From QQWI01 sp964522015 (lineage in GTDB: Bacteria; Bacillota; Clostridia; Peptostreptococcales; Acidaminobacteraceae): a stretch of DNA of 64,000 bases. Shown piece by piece: positions 25,817-34,727 of the stretch (position 1 is its first letter; the number at the start of each line of letters is the position of its first letter). Below the pieces are notes generated by a model, which was not told the DNA's origin, ran no database searches, and saw only the letters and a program-made list of their open reading frames with translations. The position numbers were made by a program, and so were the translations under genes. The stretch covers positions 1 through 64,000 of the forward strand of contig CAZFST010000011.1 in NCBI GenBank assembly GCA_964522015.1, read 5' to 3'.

Positions 25817-28102
25817 ATGAAAACGAAAAGAATGATTCGATCAGTTTGGGCGATTTTATTGTCCATCGTCTTGTTGATACCGATTATGCCAGTTTTTGCA
25901 GAAGAAATACCACTTGAACCAGAGTCTATTAATTTTAGAATTGTGATGAGTGGTGACCAAGAGGTTACAATTCCTGTATTAAATGATAGCCCTATAAGTA
26001 AAAATTATTACGCCGAATTACAGAAAGAGAAATGGACTTGGAATTGGTCAACTTGGAAATGGGACTTGTCTTGGATTAAAGACAAAGATCTTACAGTGAA
26101 AGACGTTGCACAAGGTTCTACGAATGATGCCGTAATGCTTGGCGCTAGCTTTAATGAAGGTCAACCCGGCGTGATGACTATTCCATCATCAGCTATAGCA
26201 GGTATGGTTCGTCTTTATGCAACACATGGCAATATGACTCAGACTTTAGATGTGACATTAATTAAAGCAGCACAAATACCAACCCGTATTGAACTATCAG
26301 GACCAAGTGATATCGATGTTCCACTATACGGAACACCAACAGCAGATTTTGGTTACACTGCGGTCGTTTATGATCAATATGGTGCAGTAATGGATTTACC
26401 AGTCAACATTTTTGCGCAAGGGCACGAAGGCAAAAATATTGATTTTAGCAATGGTACTGCAACACTTCATAACATTACGTTGCCAGGTGACTTTACAGTA
26501 TTAGCACAACTTGGTGAATTGGCAGGGACCGATTCTGTTGATCAGCTTCATCCTCAAATGACAGTTACAGTTCACAAGCAAGAATCCCATCCATCATGGA
26601 TAGAAATTGATGGCGCAAACAGTATCAATGTTCCTCAAAATGATACTGATGTAACCGAAGTTTACACTGTAAAAGTATATGATCAGTATGGTATTGAAAT
26701 GGCAAATCAAGATACCACAATTTTTGCCAACAATCCTACTGGAACAGCCTTTGTTTCTCAAACAGGTTCACTGACAGTTACAAAAAACGCAAAACACACT
26801 TACTTTATGATGTATGGTTTTTTAGGGAATTTTGCACCATCAGAATTGGCACAAGCCATGACTCAAATGCAGACATCAGAATATATCTATCTGATTAAAA
26901 CACCAGTAGCTACCATTGACGATGCCAATAACTTGATTCTACCTGATTCAGGTTTTGACATGAACCTTGAATACAGAATTGTTAACGCATTCCCAGATCA
27001 ACCAGCAATTGAAGCAACAGGCAGACATTTTGAAGGTTGGATAGATTATAATTCAGAAGAACCGCCAACATTCCCAGGTAAAGTAGACGTAGAATTACGT
27101 TACAAAGCAGATCAACAAATGGACATTAACGCTCTAAATCTTCAAACAAATAATGGTTATCCAAAAGGCTATGAAGCAGGTCCTTCAATTACACTAAACT
27201 TTACTGTTCTTAAACCATCAATTGCCATTAACCCAGTGAGCCCAGTGACTTCAACAACTGTCACCATCACTTACAATGAATTACAAATAGGCGAAGAAAT
27301 GTTGCCAGTAGATGTTGCTGCGAGATATTGGACTAGCCCATATGGCGTTCAGTATAACTTAAACAAAGAAATGTTCTACAAAACAAGCCAAGCAGATGAA
27401 TTTGTAGTTTATTCAGAGCCATTTGAAATCACTGAAAACACCACTATTTATGCAAAAACAGTGGTGACACTGATGAAGGTCTTTTATGATGCTGTTTCTA
27501 AGCTCGGCGAGGACTTCTACCAACCAGTTGACTTAGATGGGGTTTACACTTCAGACATCACAGAATTGCCAATTGTATTTGTTGAGATACCAACAACAAC
27601 CGTTCCACCGGTAACAGAACAACCAACAACTGTGCCACCAGTAACAGAACAACCAACAACTGTGCCACCAGTAACAGAACAACCAACAACTGTACCACCG
27701 GTAACAGAACAACCAACGACTGTACCACCAGTAACAGAACAACCAACGACTGTACCACCGACTACTGCAGCACCTGCAGCAGAACCAGAGGAAGAACCAG
27801 AGGAAGAACCAATAGTTGAACCAGTTGTTATAGCTCCAGTAGAAGTACCGCTAGCCCCACTTCCAGAACCAGTCATTGAAGAACCAGTTAATCCACTAGC
27901 AGACTTTGCCTTCTTAGATGCACAAGTGATTGATGAAGAAGTGACACCACAAGGTGCATTGGAAGAAGATATTGCGATTCCTGCTGAAGTTGTCCCACTT
28001 GGAGATGCTTTACCGAAGACAAATGAATTGCCAATTCAGTTGCTCTACGGTTTAGGTGCTCTTATTAGCGGACTTGGTGTCTACTTGAAACGTAAAGGTT
28101 AA
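25817..28102 (+). CDS. LPXTG-type sortase-anchored surface protein
   Basis: A 761-residue secreted protein with a signal peptide ending near residue 29 (MPVFAEE). Beta-rich Ig-like modules follow; two related stretches begin PTRIELSGPSDIDVPLYG and PSWIEIDGANSINVPQND. Next come a segment with FEGWIDYN similar to internalin-type repeats, a linker of five TTVPPVTEQP decads, and an acidic PEPE region. The C terminus is a textbook sorting signal: LPKTN at 732-736, a hydrophobic stretch and a KRKG tail. It would be linked to peptidoglycan by a sortase; none is in the window. The TTVPP linker resembles that of the SLH protease. The role is probably adhesion or surface display; expression may be controlled by the leader. 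Confidence 0.88.
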   Translation: MKTKRMIRSVWAILLSIVLLIPIMPVFAEEIPLEPESINFRIVMSGDQEVTIPVLNDSPISKNYYAELQKEKWTWNWSTWKWDLSWIKDKDLTVKDVAQGSTNDAVMLGASFNEGQPGVMTIPSSAIAGMVRLYATHGNMTQTLDVTLIKAAQIPTRIELSGPSDIDVPLYGTPTADFGYTAVVYDQYGAVMDLPVNIFAQGHEGKNIDFSNGTATLHNITLPGDFTVLAQLGELAGTDSVDQLHPQMTVTVHKQESHPSWIEIDGANSINVPQNDTDVTEVYTVKVYDQYGIEMANQDTTIFANNPTGTAFVSQTGSLTVTKNAKHTYFMMYGFLGNFAPSELAQAMTQMQTSEYIYLIKTPVATIDDANNLILPDSGFDMNLEYRIVNAFPDQPAIEATGRHFEGWIDYNSEEPPTFPGKVDVELRYKADQQMDINALNLQTNNGYPKGYEAGPSITLNFTVLKPSIAINPVSPVTSTTVTITYNELQIGEEMLPVDVAARYWTSPYGVQYNLNKEMFYKTSQADEFVVYSEPFEITENTTIYAKTVVTLMKVFYDAVSKLGEDFYQPVDLDGVYTSDITELPIVFVEIPTTTVPPVTEQPTTVPPVTEQPTTVPPVTEQPTTVPPVTEQPTTVPPVTEQPTTVPPTTAAPAAEPEEEPEEEPIVEPVVIAPVEVPLAPLPEPVIEEPVNPLADFAFLDAQVIDEEVTPQGALEEDIAIPAEVVPLGDALPKTNELPIQLLYGLGALISGLGVYLKRKG
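27598..27760 (+). repeat. 30-bp tandem repeat coding TTVPPVTEQP
   Basis: Five full units and a partial one, in frame, with near-identical DNA (for example accaccagtaacagaacaac). Neighbouring units differ at one or two third positions, indicating recent amplification. Confidence 0.92.
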
Positions 28103-28187
28103 GAGTTCAAGCGATGATGGTTATCTAATCGACACTCAAACCATAACTTAGTTGATAAGACGTATTAAAAGTCGGCTAACTGTAAAT

Positions 28188-28233
28188 GAGTTGCTGCGAG
28201 TCTAGAATTTAGATAAGTAGCAACTCTTTTTTC
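28188..28233 (+). terminator. terminator downstream of the LPXTG gene
   Basis: Stem GAGTTGCT (28188-28195) / AGCAACTC (28219-28226) is followed by TTTTTTCTTT. It lies 85 bp after the stop. Confidence 0.75.
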
Positions 28234-28490
28234 TTTCATTTAATAAGAATTTGCTTGAGGTGCTAAAAACTAAGATCATTATGTGACAAAATTATTTCGA
28301 AGTGTTGCAAAATGACGACATGTTTCGAATATTTAAGAACAAATCTTGCCTTTCTAATAAAGAGACAGTATAATGAAAATGCACGAATGGTTGAAAGTGT
28401 AAGTTATGCACAAAAACACAGTAAAGCCTGTGGATAGGCTGTTGATAGCCCAAGGTGTGTTACACTTGCATTACAACTGTTTAACTCTTA

Positions 28491-28520
28491 TTGTTTTGGG
28501 TAACAAGAGAGTGTTATAAT
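28491..28520 (+). promoter_or_regulatory. promoter of the major S-layer gene, extended -10
   Basis: TTGTTT (28491-28496), an 18-bp spacer and TATAAT (28515-28520), the latter preceded by TGT, give an extended -10 promoter. It produces a leader of about 115 bases, in keeping with a highly expressed S-layer gene. The rest of the 540-bp gap upstream holds only the terminator and another isolated TATAAT near 28369. Confidence 0.6.
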
Positions 28521-28565
28521 CTCATTAGCTTGTGAGTGTAGGCATATTGTCTCTCGCTGCTAGTG

Positions 28566-28595
28566 CACCTTCTCCTGAAAGGGGGGGAGATGGTG
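28566..28595 (+). promoter_or_regulatory. hairpin in the S-layer mRNA leader
   Basis: CACCTTCTCC (28566-28575) pairs with GGAGATGGTG (28586-28595) apart from one T-T mismatch. Stable 5' hairpins commonly extend mRNA life of S-layer transcripts; that role is inferred. Confidence 0.4.
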
Positions 28596-28642
28596 ATCGA
28601 ACAAAACCCCAAACAACTATTTAAAGGGAGGAACTACATACT

Positions 28643-31600
28643 ATGAGAAAGATACTTTCTTTAGTACTCGCGTTCGCATTAATCCTTGGAAGTTTCCCAC
28701 TTGCATTTGCTGACGCTGCAACATCAGGCGCACAACTTCAAGAGTGGAAAATCGTTCAAGGCGACCTCATGTCAGATAAGAATTTGACAAGAGAAATGGC
28801 AATCACTTACTTCATTCGTCTTTTAGGCGAAGAAGCTGCAGCATTAGCTTATGCTGAGCCAACAACATTCACAGATGTTCCTAAAGCACATTGGTCATAC
28901 AAGTATATCGCTTACGCTGAAGCTAAGAAATATACTAACGGCATGGGCAATGGCAAATTTGGTCTTGGTGGCGAATCAACAACTCAGCAATTAGTAGCTT
29001 TCATCCTTCGTGGTCTTGGCTACGGTGATGTTGCTTATGCAGATGTAATGGCAAAAGCTACTGAGCTTAAGCTTCTTACAAACGTAACAGCAGCTGCTGA
29101 TGCTAAGCTTATCAGAGGCGTTGGTTTTGAACTTTTGATCAACACTTTGAACACACCTTTAAAAGGTCAAACAGTTGCACTTAAATATGTTCTTAAGTTA
29201 GCTACTGTTCCAGCAACACCAGTTACAATGGATTCTGTTAAAGCGGTTACAAATGCTTTAGTAGATGTAAAAGTTCTAGAAGCTAACGCTGTTACAGTAG
29301 CGCCTGCTCTTACAACTTTCAAAATCGTTGACAAAGATGCTAAAGCACTTGAAGTAACTGCTGTAGAACTTAGAGATGCTGGTAAAACTCTTCGTTTGAC
29401 AACTGCTGCACAAGTACCTGGCGCACTTTACAAAATTACTGTTGGCGAAGTTACAAAAGAATTCGTTGGTCTTGTAAAAGACACAGTGAAGCCTGTTGTA
29501 AGCACAGTAGTTGCTAAAACAAACACAATTGTAGAAGTAACATACGCTGTGGATGATCTTGATCCTAAAACATCTGTAGATGTTGCTAACTACTCTATCA
29601 ATGACTTGACAGTTGTTTCTGCTACAGTTTCTAAAGCTAAAGTAACACTTGTTACTTCTGCTCAAACTGCTGGTAAATTGTACACATTGACAACTCAAAA
29701 CGTTACTGATCTTAGCGCTAACAAAATGGATAAGTCTGAAGTTAAGTTCGGTGGTAAAGCTGCTGACACGACTAAGCCAGTTGTCGCTACTGTCGTTTCT
29801 AAAAAAGGTATCACACTTGAAGTAACTTTCACTGAAGATCAAAAACTTGATGCAGCTACTGCACTTGACATTGCTAACTACACAGTAGATGGCGTGGCTA
29901 TTACAGCAGCGGTCATGAAAAATGGTACAGATGATAAAACAACAAACGATTTTGACAAGAGCCCAATCGTTGTTCTTACAACTGCAACTCAAACAGCTGG
30001 TAAGCTTTACACTTTAACTGTTCAAAACGTTAAAGATGCTGCTGGTAATGTTATTGCAAAACAAGAAGTTAAATTTGGTGGTACTGCTCTTGATACAGTT
30101 AAGCCAACAATTGCTACTGCAACAGCGACTACAAACACAACTGTAGAAGTTACATTTGATGAAGACGATCTTGCAGCTGATTCAGCTAAAAACATTGCTA
30201 ACTATGTAATCACTGACCTTGCAGTAACAGCTGCAGAAGTTGATGGCGCTGTTGTTACATTAACAACTGCTGCTCAAACATCAGGCAAACTTTACACATT
30301 GACAGTTGAGAATGTTAAAGATACTGCTGGTAATGCAATTACTAAAGTTGAAAAGAAATTTGGTGGCGTAGCTGCTGATACAGTTAAACCAACAATCTCT
30401 TCAGCACAAGCATTGACACAAAACACTTTCCAGATTATTTTCTCTGAAAAAGTTGACAAAACATCTGCACAAACACTTTCTAACTACGTAATCGATAATG
30501 ATCTTGGTTACCCAACTTCTGCTACTTACACAGAAACAGCTGGCGTTTATAAAGTTGTTCTTGGTACAGTTAACCAAGCTGCAAAAGTTTACGAAGTAGC
30601 GGTTTCTAATGTAAAAGACCTTTCTGGTAACGCGATTACAGCAAGCTCAAAAGTTAAATTTGCTGGTATCGGCGCAGCTCTTTCTGCTGTAAAAGTTGAC
30701 GGCGTTGTAAGCGTTGATAAGCACACAGTTAAAGTTATTTTTAACCAAGCTATCAACAAAACAATTGGTGCTTCTACTGCTAACTACTCTATCAAATCTG
30801 CAACAAACTCTGCTTCAAACATTGGTACTACAACAGGAACAACTGTTTCAGCAATCAGCGCTTCAGCTGTAGCGACTGTTTCTGGATCTGAAGTAACAAT
30901 TACTTTCCCATCTACTTTCTCTATGGTAGCTGGTGAAATCTACGAATTGACAGTTGCTAACGTAGCTGGTTTGCACGGTGCTGTTTTAAGTGCTACTGCT
31001 GCTGAAACTAAAGCTCAATTTGCTGGTATCGCTACTGCAAAAGCAGATCTTAAAGTTGATGCTGTAACAGTAATCGATGGCAAGACAATTCAAATCGCAT
31101 TCAACCAAAACATCAAATCATCATTAAATCCTGTTAATGAAACAGCAATCGAGCTTTACCTTACAGAAGCTGCTGTTGGAACAACTTCACCAGCTGCTAT
31201 CGGTACTGCAGTAGCAACTGATGAAATCTCTAAAAACGTATTGACAGTTAGATTGTCAGCTGCAATGACAGCTAGCACTATCTACTACGTAAATATCGCT
31301 ACTGCAAGTGGTATTACTGATATTTCTGGTTTGTATGCTGTTAAAATCGATACAGCTACTACAAAATCAGAAGCTGTATTTGCAACTGGTTCAATCCCAA
31401 CTGTAGAACTTAAAGTTGACGCAGCTGTGATGACAGATGTCAACACACTTGAAGTTTACTTTAACAACGACGTTGCTGATGATGCTACAGTTGCTGACAG
31501 CTTAGTAATCTACGCTGCAGATGGTACAACTACACTTACACCTGGTGCTATCCTTGTTCCAAGTAACTATGTTGTAGATGGCAAAAAAATCACTTACTAC

Positions 31601-32098
31601 TTCACAAACTTGGGTACAGTAACGACTGCTGGTACAGTTTACACTGCAAAAATCAACACTCTTACAGATGTTGACTACAAGTACAATAGCGCAATCAGCA
31701 TCTTAACTGGTAAAAACACTGCACAATTTGCAGCTGTAGACACTGAAAATGCAAAACCTTACATGGTAGGCGCTGCTGCACTTGCTAACCAAAAGGTACG
31801 CGTTACTTTGTCAGAAGAAATCGTTGGAATCACAACTTCTGCAATTAAAGTTGTTAAAAAAGGTACAACTGATGTAACGTTAGTTGCCGGAACTGATTAC
31901 ACTATTTCTTACACAGCTGGCAACGACTACTTTGATATCTTGGCAACTGCTGCATTGACTGCTGGTACAACATACGAAGTTAGTGTGATTGCTGGTTCAG
32001 GCATTACAGGTATCTCTTTACAAGATGCTATCAAAGCTGACGATGTTACAACAACTACTGTAAATGAAAATGCTGTTACATTTGCAGCAGTAAACTAA
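28643..32098 (+). CDS. probable major S-layer protein (SLH plus Ig-like repeats)
   Basis: The 1151-residue secreted protein has a signal peptide (about 1-23, ending LAFADA), an N-terminal SLH region (about 30-180; LTREMAITYFIRLLGEE, FTDVPKAHWSYKYIAYAEAK), then eight to nine beta-sandwich repeats of about 90-110 residues. The repeats carry recurring signatures: ANY-I, QT-GKLYTLTV-NVKD-AGN, KFGG-A-DT-KP. It is rich in Thr, Val and Ala, and I see no cysteine. Codon use is narrow (GCT, ACA, GTT, AAA), which points to very high expression. It has a strong ggagg site, its own promoter, leader and terminator. The SLH modules should bind a secondary cell-wall polymer, and the repeats form the outer lattice. 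Confidence 0.9.
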   Translation: MRKILSLVLAFALILGSFPLAFADAATSGAQLQEWKIVQGDLMSDKNLTREMAITYFIRLLGEEAAALAYAEPTTFTDVPKAHWSYKYIAYAEAKKYTNGMGNGKFGLGGESTTQQLVAFILRGLGYGDVAYADVMAKATELKLLTNVTAAADAKLIRGVGFELLINTLNTPLKGQTVALKYVLKLATVPATPVTMDSVKAVTNALVDVKVLEANAVTVAPALTTFKIVDKDAKALEVTAVELRDAGKTLRLTTAAQVPGALYKITVGEVTKEFVGLVKDTVKPVVSTVVAKTNTIVEVTYAVDDLDPKTSVDVANYSINDLTVVSATVSKAKVTLVTSAQTAGKLYTLTTQNVTDLSANKMDKSEVKFGGKAADTTKPVVATVVSKKGITLEVTFTEDQKLDAATALDIANYTVDGVAITAAVMKNGTDDKTTNDFDKSPIVVLTTATQTAGKLYTLTVQNVKDAAGNVIAKQEVKFGGTALDTVKPTIATATATTNTTVEVTFDEDDLAADSAKNIANYVITDLAVTAAEVDGAVVTLTTAAQTSGKLYTLTVENVKDTAGNAITKVEKKFGGVAADTVKPTISSAQALTQNTFQIIFSEKVDKTSAQTLSNYVIDNDLGYPTSATYTETAGVYKVVLGTVNQAAKVYEVAVSNVKDLSGNAITASSKVKFAGIGAALSAVKVDGVVSVDKHTVKVIFNQAINKTIGASTANYSIKSATNSASNIGTTTGTTVSAISASAVATVSGSEVTITFPSTFSMVAGEIYELTVANVAGLHGAVLSATAAETKAQFAGIATAKADLKVDAVTVIDGKTIQIAFNQNIKSSLNPVNETAIELYLTEAAVGTTSPAAIGTAVATDEISKNVLTVRLSAAMTASTIYYVNIATASGITDISGLYAVKIDTATTKSEAVFATGSIPTVELKVDAAVMTDVNTLEVYFNNDVADDATVADSLVIYAADGTTTLTPGAILVPSNYVVDGKKITYYFTNLGTVTTAGTVYTAKINTLTDVDYKYNSAISILTGKNTAQFAAVDTENAKPYMVGAAALANQKVRVTLSEEIVGITTSAIKVVKKGTTDVTLVAGTDYTISYTAGNDYFDILATAALTAGTTYEVSVIAGSGITGISLQDAIKADDVTTTTVNENAVTFAAVN

Positions 32099-32180
32099 TA
32101 ACATAACGATTTCTGTTAACGTCTATTAGTAATCTTCTTAGCTTAACAACTGCTGTTAAAGCAGTCAGTCTTAAAATCAA

Positions 32181-32207
32181 AGATGGCCTTCGGGCCATCT
32201 TTTTTTA
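32181..32207 (+). terminator. terminator of the S-layer gene
   Basis: AGATGGCC-ttcg-GGCCATCT followed by TTTTTTT: an ideal UUCG-capped intrinsic terminator. Confidence 0.95.
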
Positions 32208-32254
32208 CGTCTCCATTACAATAGTTGTTAATTCAATACACCCCTTTGATTGTT

Positions 32255-32263
32255 TGGTATAAT
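32255..32263 (+). promoter_or_regulatory. extended -10 promoter of the second SLH gene
   Basis: TGGTATAAT lies 32 bp before the start codon, with no clear -35; the TGn extension can compensate. Confidence 0.5.
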
Positions 32264-32295
32264 ATAGTTATCGAAGGATCAGAGGGGTGTTTGTT

Positions 32296-34518
32296 ATGAA
32301 AAAACTATTGACGATAGGTATCATTCTAATCATGATGTTGCAGATGGTTTTACCCGGATTTGCACTGGATACAGTTAATCAAAAGGCACTAGTATTGAAT
32401 CAATTGACCATCTTGAAAGGAGATGGCAATTCGCTTAACTTAACAGGTCAGTTAAAAAGATCAGAAGCAGCGGCCTTTATCGTTAGATTGATGGGCGATG
32501 AGTCTAAAGTACTTGCGAATGCAAAACTAATCGCTACCACCCAATTTTCAGACGTCAAAGTAACTGATTGGTATGCGCCTTATGTTAACTACTTGGCATC
32601 TCTGTCGGTTATCAATGGTTATGATGATGGTACCTATAAGCCCAATGATTTTGTTTCAGAAAAGGCTTTTTTAAAATTAGTACTGGGTACAATGGGTCAT
32701 ATTTATGGCAAAGATTTTAATTGGAATACAGTTCTAACCTATGCAAAGAATCAAAATTTATTTGTCACAGGGCAACTAGAAGATAACACAAACTATTCAA
32801 GAGATCATGTTGCTTCATCACTGTACAGTGCACTTAATCAAGTGATTGTTGGCGGCAATGCAACAATACTCCATAGATTAGTCTCCAGTGGACAATCAGA
32901 TAGTACTATAGCGCAATCTACAGGTCTGTTGCCAATAGATCAAGTGACAACCACTATTAAGTCAGTGTTAGCAAATAGTGCAACATCAGTGGTGGTGACC
33001 TTTAATGAAGAAATCGGTACGATATCTAAAGAAGCTATTTCAATCGTAGCCGATAAGGGAATGACACCAGTTGAGATAAAGAATATTACTTTTAGCGCCA
33101 ATACTTTAACCATCACGACAGCTCTTCAGATACCTCAACATCTTTATGGGATAAAAATCGATAGAATAATTGATAAATCTGGGTTTTTGACTAAGAGTCT
33201 TACAGGGGAATTTAAAGGGTTCGGATCTCTTGAAGTTCTTTCTGATTACTTCAAAATTAGAAAAGCTCAGGCACTTAACGAACGGACCATACAGGTAGAT
33301 TTTACGCAACCAATTAATATCAATGCAGAGATTCCGACCTATTACGATATCTATAAAAATGGGGTTTTGTGGATTGATGGTTCATTCAGCACCCTGACAG
33401 TTAAAAAGACAAATGTTGGTAATCACACAATTCATATAGTCACCCAAGGTTCAGCGGTTTTCTTTGACTCTGATAATTTAGAAATTAGAATATCCGGGGA
33501 TTTATATAGTAATTATGGTCTCAAACTAAACCAAGACAAGGGTGATAAATTTGCTTTTACAGGTAATGGGTCTGCTGAAGAAGCACCATTTGTAAAGGCT
33601 GTTACACTCATCAATCAAAAGACAATTGAAATCGAATTTAGCGGCGATGTGGATCTTGCAACAGCTAAGACAATTTCAAATTATACGCTTAAGTACAATG
33701 GTCAAAACTTGAACTTACTAAGTGTTGCTCAAATTTACGGCACCAATAAATTTCATGTTTCAGTTTTTCAACCAATGCTTGAAAAGAATCTTTATGCAAT
33801 TCAGATTAAGTCTGTATTGAGTGGTGGTAAGTCAAAGTCTATGACAACATTTGATTATGAGTTTTTTGGTAGTGCTGTGGATGGAAAGGCTTATGAGGTT
33901 GTTTATAGTGGCGCTACAGATCTGAATACGGTTGTCGTCTACTTTAGCAGACCGATTAATCCAGCTCAAGCAGAGGATATTACAAAGTACACACTTGTTG
34001 GACCTGGTTTTGCAGGTATGCCCCTAAAAGTTAAATATGATCCCGCATTCCCAGAACAAGTAACCCTTTATTTGGCAACTGCCTTGGCTAATAATTCCCA
34101 GTATACATTGACGGTTTCGAATACCTTGTCAAATAATGTGATGCAGCTTCCTGCAGCCTCTTTAGTTCACCAATTGACAACGTCGACTGGATCTTACAAT
34201 AAGCCTTCTTTTGAAAAAGCATTGTTTATTGGTTCTGATTCTGTTCTTGTAACATTTTCAAAGGATATAGCAACTTCTGGTATCAACCAAAGCTCTTCAA
34301 ACTACTTTTTAGAGTATAGAGAAGATGGTAAGACCAAAACAATTGTTTCTTCTGGGGTTAGCATCTTGTCAAGTAAACTCGCAGTGATGAAGTTTACAAA
34401 TGTGAGTGCCTCTACGGCTTATGTTTTAAAGTTCACAAATCTTCAGGATTACTCAGGTGTTTTTACAGCCACTACATCAGATCCCCATGCAACAGATCTT
34501 ATATTTGGTGTCAACTAA
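32296..34518 (+). CDS. SLH-domain surface protein
   Basis: A 740-residue secreted paralogue of the S-layer protein. The ATG at 32296 follows agaggggtg; the in-frame GTG three codons earlier overlaps that site. The signal peptide (about 1-23) ends PGFA. SLH modules occupy about 30-190 (LKRSEAAAFIVRLMGDE, FSDVKVTDWYAPYVNYLASL, GYDDGTYKPNDFVSEK). Beta-sandwich repeats follow with signatures such as VTFNEEI, IEFSGDVDLATAKTISNYTL and VVYFSRPINPAQAEDITKY. Codon use is less biased than in the main S-layer gene, so expression is likely lower. It has its own promoter and terminator. Function is presumably structural or adhesive. Confidence 0.85.
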   Translation: MKKLLTIGIILIMMLQMVLPGFALDTVNQKALVLNQLTILKGDGNSLNLTGQLKRSEAAAFIVRLMGDESKVLANAKLIATTQFSDVKVTDWYAPYVNYLASLSVINGYDDGTYKPNDFVSEKAFLKLVLGTMGHIYGKDFNWNTVLTYAKNQNLFVTGQLEDNTNYSRDHVASSLYSALNQVIVGGNATILHRLVSSGQSDSTIAQSTGLLPIDQVTTTIKSVLANSATSVVVTFNEEIGTISKEAISIVADKGMTPVEIKNITFSANTLTITTALQIPQHLYGIKIDRIIDKSGFLTKSLTGEFKGFGSLEVLSDYFKIRKAQALNERTIQVDFTQPININAEIPTYYDIYKNGVLWIDGSFSTLTVKKTNVGNHTIHIVTQGSAVFFDSDNLEIRISGDLYSNYGLKLNQDKGDKFAFTGNGSAEEAPFVKAVTLINQKTIEIEFSGDVDLATAKTISNYTLKYNGQNLNLLSVAQIYGTNKFHVSVFQPMLEKNLYAIQIKSVLSGGKSKSMTTFDYEFFGSAVDGKAYEVVYSGATDLNTVVVYFSRPINPAQAEDITKYTLVGPGFAGMPLKVKYDPAFPEQVTLYLATALANNSQYTLTVSNTLSNNVMQLPAASLVHQLTTSTGSYNKPSFEKALFIGSDSVLVTFSKDIATSGINQSSSNYFLEYREDGKTKTIVSSGVSILSSKLAVMKFTNVSASTAYVLKFTNLQDYSGVFTATTSDPHATDLIFGVN

Positions 34519-34537
34519 TGAATCACTAAATCTCTCT

Positions 34538-34569
34538 AAAAAAGTGGCAATTTATTGTCACTTTTTTTT
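34538..34569 (+). terminator. terminator after the second SLH gene
   Basis: AAAAAAGTGGCAA (34538-34550) and TTGTCACTTTTTT pair with one G-T and end in a T run. Confidence 0.88.
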
Positions 34570-34687
34570 ATGCCTGACAATAGAAATTGGCATTTAGCTA
34601 GTTGAACATTTGCTGGTTAGCTTTATTGCTTTTTTTATTAGAAATGCATTAATAACTTGTAGGTTATCGATTAAAGTCTCAAGAATG

Positions 34688-34696
34688 TGGTAGAAT
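34688..34696 (+). promoter_or_regulatory. extended -10 promoter of the TolC-like operon
   Basis: TGGTAGAAT lies 32 bp before the first TolC-like gene. No clear -35 is seen. Confidence 0.45.
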
Positions 34697-34727
34697 CTAA
34701 CTATCAGATGACTAGAAGAGGTGAGAT

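Noticed and set aside
27598..27760. Regular direct repeats that could suggest a CRISPR array
   Set aside because: The units are contiguous without spacers and code an in-frame decapeptide linker.
27544..27876. Several overlapping minus-strand frames in the LPXTG linker
   Set aside because: They reflect the 30-bp repeat read in other frames.
29276..29992. Long cysteine-rich open frame antisense to the S-layer gene
   Set aside because: It is a mirror of the strongly biased codon use of the S-layer gene; no ribosome site and improbable composition.
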